From Nitrospiraceae bacterium (GTDB lineage Bacteria > Nitrospirota > Nitrospiria > Nitrospirales > Nitrospiraceae): a stretch of DNA of 7,990 nt. Shown here piece by piece: positions 4,322 to 7,990 of the stretch. How positions within the stretch are numbered: the stretch's first letter is position 1; each line of letters begins with the position of its first letter. The notes under the pieces are model-generated. The model did no database searches, was not told the origin of the DNA, and saw nothing but the letters and a program-made list of their open reading frames with translations. The stretch covers positions 1 through 7,990 of the forward strand of contig SYGW01000136.1 of the NCBI GenBank assembly GCA_005800255.1, read 5' to 3'. The position numbers and the translations under genes were made by a program.

Positions 4322-6240
4322 GACGGCTGCGCCCCGCGCGCCTCGGGCAAGATCGGCCGACTGTTCTGCGGAATGAGGCCCGCCACCGGCACTGCCCGTC
4401 GGTCCCGGCTGCTGATCCAGAACAGGCACAGCACGGTCAGCCAGAACACCACCATGTTCAGCGTCACCATTTTTGCGGCAAAGCCCAACGAAGGAGTGTA
4501 GGCCCAGGGAGACAAGTCAGGCATCAGCTCGTTCACGTGCCAGGAGAGCCGTCCCGAGGATCGGATATAGCCCATCAGGCCCATGACCCACGTGAAGGTC
4601 GCGGCAAGGCCGAACAGAGCCACCATGCCACGCACGGAGATCTTCCCCCATTCGATCGGTCCATGGACCTTGGAGCCCCGCATCATGCTCCGATTGATCA
4701 GGAGCCCGGCCACGAGCACCATCAACGTGGTGAACGCTTGCGGGCTGGACAGACCCACCCGCACGCTGGCAGGCAGGTAGAACCCATAGACCGAGAGCCA
4801 GATGATATTCGCGATGCCCGTCATGAACAGAATCGCGAGCGCCACATTGCCTGTTTTCTCCCAGGAGACAGTGATTGCGCGGTTGGCCCGCCGGAAGAAG
4901 ATATAGCTCAGCGCCGTCAGGCAGATCATCACGTTGATCGCGCCGTTTTTTGAGGACATGACCCCGTAGTTGCCGATCACCGGATGCTGCGCCCCGCCCA
5001 TGGCCTTAACCTCACTGGGAGCCATGACCACCGTATGCGGCGTCAGCCACACGAACAGGCAGGCCATGAGGGCCCAGACCAGATACTGGAAGTAGGGTTG
5101 GTAGCGATCCCCGCCCTTCATGCGCCCCATGCTCTGCCAGAGGTAATAATTGATTCCCAGGAAGAGGACTCCGACGAGCAGCGCCTGGACGACGAACAGC
5201 CAGGTCAGCAGCCCGCCCATCATCGTCACCCCCATGCTCTGCCGAAACGCATAGACCGACCGCATCAGCCAGTAGCCGGCGAAGGGCATGGGCAGCAACG
5301 CACAGACAGTGACGAAGAGGAAGACATACCCGACCCAGTCATAGTAGGCCCGCTCCTCGTCGGTCTTGCTGGTTAAAAAGCGGTACGATGCGTAGGCAAT
5401 GACCACTGCGCCGCCCGACATGATGTCCGCAAGAAACCGATGGACGTTGAGCGGGTTCCACAAGGCAGAGTGGAGCAAGTGCGCCACGTTGCCCAGGTAG
5501 CGCCCTTGCGCATCCACGCCGGCCGGCGCCATCATGAACGCCGCCCAGGCGTTGGCCAAAAGCAGGAGCACCCCCCCGAGACTATTCACAACCACGCCAA
5601 GGGACACGTGCAGCCACTTCAAGGCCGGCGCGGCCATCCGGTCCCAACTATAGTAGTACGCAATCAGAAAGACGGATTCCGCGACGAAGACCAGCGCATA
5701 GACCGGCATCATCGCCTTGAAGGTCCCGCCCATGTAGCGCATGAAGCTGGGATAGAGCCAGATGAACATGCCCAGCATCAGCGTTCCCACCACCGCCGTC
5801 AGGGACAGGGCCAGCAGCGAGACGCGCAGGAAGTCGCGGGCCAGACAGTCATACCGGGCCGCCACCGACTTGTCGCGCGCGAACAGGCCGATCAGCTCGA
5901 TGATCACGCAGAAGATCGGCAGGGCCAGGACAAATCCGCCGAAATAGGTATGCTGTTGCGTCACGAACCAGACGAAGGTCCGGTTGTCGAAAGAGCCATA
6001 CCGAGGGTACCGAGCCTCGTCCTGAGCCGGAGCCGGCGGCCCAACCGGCGTTCCGCCGGTCTTGTAATAGATGTCCCGCGGAGCCTCAGCTTGGGCCGAT
6101 TCGGCGGAGTGTTGCGCCAGCACAGAGGAGGGCGTCGCGCAGGATAAAAAGACAAGGAGCGCCAGCAACACACAAGCCGGCCTTGCCATTCGCATGACGA
6201 ATGCCATCGACATCGCGGCGCCCCCCACCACACTTTGCAC
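4318..6240 (-). CDS. Cytochrome bd-like oxidase subunit I (CydA-like), complete
   Basis: 640 aa, longer than canonical CydA (about 520). The frame given starts at a GTG abutting the previous stop and behind GGGAGG. An ATG at 6213 (residue 10) is an equally good start and gives a cleaner signal-like segment (about 12-43). After an extracytoplasmic stretch (RDIYYKTGG, 55-63) come about 13-14 membrane helices. CydA hallmarks: QQH with His97 (high-spin haem ligand position); FVAES with Glu188, then YYYSWDRM (196-202); WLHVSLG with His211, then LANAW (228-232); and LLHSALWNPLNVHRF with His254, His257 and His267, near the low-spin haem histidine. The GRQPW signature and long periplasmic Q-loop of quinol-oxidising CydA are not visible. 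Further histidines at 402, 419, 526 and 568 lie in the C-terminal half, which is not CydA-like to my eye. This matches descriptions of bd-like oxidases in Nitrospira. O2 reduction is likely; the electron donor is open. Confidence 0.9.
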   Translation of the reverse strand: MQSVVGGAAMSMAFVMRMARPACVLLALLVFLSCATPSSVLAQHSAESAQAEAPRDIYYKTGGTPVGPPAPAQDEARYPRYGSFDNRTFVWFVTQQHTYFGGFVLALPIFCVIIELIGLFARDKSVAARYDCLARDFLRVSLLALSLTAVVGTLMLGMFIWLYPSFMRYMGGTFKAMMPVYALVFVAESVFLIAYYYSWDRMAAPALKWLHVSLGVVVNSLGGVLLLLANAWAAFMMAPAGVDAQGRYLGNVAHLLHSALWNPLNVHRFLADIMSGGAVVIAYASYRFLTSKTDEERAYYDWVGYVFLFVTVCALLPMPFAGYWLMRSVYAFRQSMGVTMMGGLLTWLFVVQALLVGVLFLGINYYLWQSMGRMKGGDRYQPYFQYLVWALMACLFVWLTPHTVVMAPSEVKAMGGAQHPVIGNYGVMSSKNGAINVMICLTALSYIFFRRANRAITVSWEKTGNVALAILFMTGIANIIWLSVYGFYLPASVRVGLSSPQAFTTLMVLVAGLLINRSMMRGSKVHGPIEWGKISVRGMVALFGLAATFTWVMGLMGYIRSSGRLSWHVNELMPDLSPWAYTPSLGFAAKMVTLNMVVFWLTVLCLFWISSRDRRAVPVAGLIPQNSRPILPEARGAQPS

Positions 6241-7323
6241 TTAGTTCTGCCTCCCGCTTCCCCCGAGGGCAACCCCGACCGGTGGAACCGTCCCGCCAGT
6301 CGGCGCCGGCCCAGTTTTTGACAGAATGCCAAAGACGAACGGACAACGCAACAGGGAAGTGGGCACCTGCTGATGAATACGATCCTCCAAGGCACGCCGG
6401 TACCCGAGGTAATAGCCATAGAGGGCCATGACCCCCGCCACCAAGAAACCAATTGCCCCGTGGACCAAGCCGCTCATATGCTCAGGCCGCAGCAGGAAGG
6501 CCACCGCCCCGGCCAGCACCAAGTAATAGGTCGCCGCAAACGCCAGGCCTGGCCACCACCAGAAACGGAAGCGCTCAGGCCAGCCCAGCGAGCCGAAGGC
6601 CGCCGCCCATCCGCCCGGCCGCTGCTGGCCCGACAGATAGGCGGGCAGTGCGACAGAGCCGGCCAGCAGACTGATCGCCACGAACTGAACCGGCAGCATC
6701 CGCCCCGTTTCACCCAGTCCAGACACAGTCACCGCCAGCAGCGCCCCTCCCAGACCGGCGAGCAATGTCCATCGGCCCAAGACCCCCGGTTGTTCCCGGA
6801 CGAGCGCGCGCAGGGCAGCCCCATCGGGAAACGTCAGAACCGATTGGCCATCACGCTGCAACCGTCGCACATGCCCGATTTCGAACGCATCTCTCGCCAC
6901 CGAGGTGCAGGCAATGATAATGGCCATCATGGCCGGCCCGTCAGGATGGAGCAGATAGTCGTACCCGACAAGGATCTTCAGCAAAGCCAGGACCATCAAC
7001 GAGAGTTGTGCTCCATAGAGGAAGCCGATCCAGCCCGCCAACCAGCCAAGCAACCTGGCCCCATCCTCCTTCCACAGAATTACGAAGCTGGTTCCGCGGC
7101 CAACTTTATAGGCCCAGAGGGCGGTCACCGTCGAAATCAGACCGCTGAGCGCAAGGAGCATGAGCGGATCGGAGAGCGGGTCCGCACGCTTGATCAGACG
7201 ATAGACGGCAAAGGCCACGAGGCCCGGTGCCAGCATGACCAGCCGCTTGCGCCTGCGGACCGATTCCTCAGTCACCGCCAGGGTCAGCCGCGGCAACACC
7301 CGCAACGTCAGCCGGTGCAACAT
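6241..7323 (-). CDS. Multi-pass membrane protein of about eight helices, family not recognised
   Basis: 360 aa from the ATG at 7323; a GTG directly before it is also in frame. Ribosome site GAGGA lies four bases upstream. The N-terminus is basic (VRRRKR, 23-28). Hydrophobic segments lie at about 29-45, 55-73, 92-120 (possibly two), 131-144, 186-203, 211-232, 256-279 and 287-309. A soluble loop at about 146-180 carries RDAFEIGHVRRLQRDG, and the tail after 320 is Gly/Pro-rich. Its stop is immediately followed by the oxidase start codon, so the pair is probably co-translated. Size and helix number are close to CydB, the usual partner of CydA, but I see no CydB sequence pattern. A partner subunit or an ABC-type permease component are alternatives. 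No catalytic motif is visible. Confidence 0.8.
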   Translation of the reverse strand: MLHRLTLRVLPRLTLAVTEESVRRRKRLVMLAPGLVAFAVYRLIKRADPLSDPLMLLALSGLISTVTALWAYKVGRGTSFVILWKEDGARLLGWLAGWIGFLYGAQLSLMVLALLKILVGYDYLLHPDGPAMMAIIIACTSVARDAFEIGHVRRLQRDGQSVLTFPDGAALRALVREQPGVLGRWTLLAGLGGALLAVTVSGLGETGRMLPVQFVAISLLAGSVALPAYLSGQQRPGGWAAAFGSLGWPERFRFWWWPGLAFAATYYLVLAGAVAFLLRPEHMSGLVHGAIGFLVAGVMALYGYYLGYRRALEDRIHQQVPTSLLRCPFVFGILSKTGPAPTGGTVPPVGVALGGSGRQN

Positions 7324-7355
7324 CACTTCCTCAACGCGGCATGACGCATACTGAG

Positions 7356-7411
7356 CGATGAACGGAGAGTTGCGCCCATCTCATATTTCCTCTTCGCTCT
7401 GCCGTTCATCG
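7356..7411. repeat. Inverted repeat in the gap between the PCP_red gene and the 8-helix gene
   Basis: CGATGAACGG (7356-7365) is exactly complementary to CCGTTCATCG (7402-7411). After a one-base bulge the stem continues with AGAG (7366-7369) against CTCT (7397-7400), leaving a loop of about 27 bases. It fills the only gap over 50 bases between 7323 and 7921. On the minus strand the right arm sits in GAACGATGAACG, a short direct repeat. There is no U-tract, so a classic terminator is unlikely. It may be a dispersed intergenic repeat of the genome or an mRNA boundary element. Confidence 0.5.
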
Positions 7412-7429
7412 TTCAACATTCCGCGCTCA

Positions 7430-7921
7430 TCATTTCGACGCGGCCATCCCGAAATAGCGGGCCTTCACTTCTTCCATCAACGCGACCGTCACCCGAGACA
7501 GGCCGCGCTCCATCGCGGTGCGCTCCAATTCCAGTTTGGCCATGGCCCGCACCGGCCCAGGCACGTTTACCAACCGTTGCTCCGCCTCCGGCTCCCAGGC
7601 AACCGCCCCACCTTGCCGAGCCTGGGCCATCAAGGCCATGGTGACCACTTTCTGCCCCTTGGAGCGGACATAGTCCTCGACCTCTTGCTTGACCAGCGGC
7701 GCCACATAGGGAGGCATCCGGTCCAGCCCATGGCGCGCGTCGTCGCTCCACACCAGGCGATCCACCAAAGCCAGGGATTCGTCCGGCGTTCCCTCGCACC
7801 CCACGGAGGTCCCGCAGCCCAGACACTCGGATCGGACGAGCCAAGCGCCATGCGGCTCGTCGGCAAACGCTTCATCCACCCCTTGCGTGTGCATCCAACG
7901 CCCGCAGCCACAGACCAGCAT
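7430..7921 (-). CDS. Zinc-ribbon protein with two PCP_red repeats
   Basis: 163 aa, soluble, ending at tandem in-frame stops (TGATGA). The ATG at 7921 follows the upstream stop by four bases. Residues 1-42 contain CGC (Cys4, Cys6) and CLGC (Cys33, Cys36), plus Cys42, which fits a zinc or iron-sulfur ribbon. Two helical repeats follow. Repeat 1 (58-102) has W-acidic-A, LDRMPPYV and VVTMALMAQA. Repeat 2 (109-157) has WEPEAEQRL, VPGPVR and VTVALMEEVKARY. Each follows the PCP_red pattern, the small C-terminal domain of the light-independent protochlorophyllide reductase B subunit: Trp-x-x-Glu-Ala, then Pro-x-x-Val-Arg, a Glu-rich helix, Gly and (I/V)T. Stand-alone PCP_red domains occur in non-phototrophs, where their role is unclear. 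No other part of that reductase is present, so chlorophyll synthesis is not implied. A redox or DNA-binding role are both open. Confidence 0.85.
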   Translation of the reverse strand: MLVCGCGRWMHTQGVDEAFADEPHGAWLVRSECLGCGTSVGCEGTPDESLALVDRLVWSDDARHGLDRMPPYVAPLVKQEVEDYVRSKGQKVVTMALMAQARQGGAVAWEPEAEQRLVNVPGPVRAMAKLELERTAMERGLSRVTVALMEEVKARYFGMAASK

Positions 7922-7925
7922 AGGA

Positions 7926-7990
7926 CTATCCGATTTTCCCTGGATAGAGGATGTACAGCATCGTATAGGTCACGCTGCCGGTCACGAACA
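7926..7990 (-). CDS. C-terminal tail of a membrane protein, 5' end outside the window
   Basis: The last 20 codons of a minus-strand frame ending in TAG read FVTGSVTYTMLYILYPGKIG, a hydrophobic stretch like the end of a final transmembrane helix. The stop lies four bases before the ATG of the zinc-ribbon PCP_red gene, the spacing of an operon. The fragment is too short to name a family; its frame is inferred from character and spacing only. Confidence 0.5.
   Translation of the reverse strand, partial: FVTGSVTYTMLYILYPGKIG

Noticed and set aside
3686..4429. A longer DUF3047 reading frame starting at 4429
   Set aside because: The extra 36 residues overlap the oxidase C-terminus and bury the signal peptide. 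The ATG at 4321 in an ATGA overlap is more natural.
5440..6147. A 235-codon open frame on the plus strand
   Set aside because: It is antisense to the CydA-like gene. The translation is dominated by His, Gln and Arg, typical of the complement of membrane-protein codons.
4318..6240. A lipobox (FLSC, residues 31-34) making the oxidase subunit a lipoprotein
   Set aside because: The -3 residue is Phe rather than Leu. The downstream VLAQ fits an ordinary signal cleavage or uncleaved anchor at least as well.
6373..7344. A 323-codon open frame on the plus strand
   Set aside because: It is antisense to the 8-helix protein gene. Its translation is rich in Gln, His, Arg and Pro with no domain, and it is a by-product of GC-rich third positions on the other strand.
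1..7990. CRISPR arrays, tRNA or rRNA genes, insertion sequences
   Set aside because: I saw no regularly spaced repeats, cloverleaf, rRNA signature, transposase motif or terminal inverted repeats.

Overview
The window looks like a chromosomal respiratory locus of a nitrite-oxidising Nitrospira or a close relative (Nitrospirota). This is inferred from gene content, not from any marker gene. The clues are two divergent cytochrome bd-like (CydA-like) oxidase subunits in one locus, neighbouring SUMF1/FGE-fold proteins, a DUF3047 protein, a PCP_red-domain protein, and moderately high-GC coding sequence.

Almost everything is on the minus strand, so transcription runs from high to low coordinates. 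The upstream block (7990 to 1373) contains, in order: the C-terminal tail of a membrane protein; a zinc-ribbon protein with two PCP_red repeats; a roughly 100-base gap with an inverted repeat; a ~360-aa membrane protein with about eight helices; a complete 640-aa CydA-like oxidase subunit; a secreted DUF3047 protein that overlaps it by ATGA; a glycine-zipper membrane protein; and two tandem membrane-anchored SUMF1/FGE-fold proteins. Gaps are mostly 0-47 bases, so from 7323 down this is very probably one operon. Both FGE-fold proteins lack the two catalytic cysteines of formylglycine-generating enzyme, so they are probably structural or assembly proteins.

Between 1130 and 1372 is an AT-rich regulatory zone. 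It carries a perfect consensus sigma70-type promoter (TTGACA, 17-base spacer, TATAAT) reading minus, and a leader of about 165 bases with a 9-bp stem-loop. This promoter should drive the second block: a 46-aa and a 43-aa single-helix protein, then a second CydA-like subunit that runs off the window after 226 codons. A 34-aa single-helix frame on the plus strand overlaps the promoter and is uncertain.

Taken together, the locus looks like two paralogous, non-canonical bd-superfamily oxidase modules. Each core subunit has a set of small or unrecognised membrane partners and periplasmic proteins that differ from the standard CydA/CydB/CydX set. This accessory set is the most novel aspect of the window. 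Only the family-level calls (CydA-like, SUMF1/FGE fold, DUF3047, PCP_red) are well supported; the shared-complex idea is inference from gene order.
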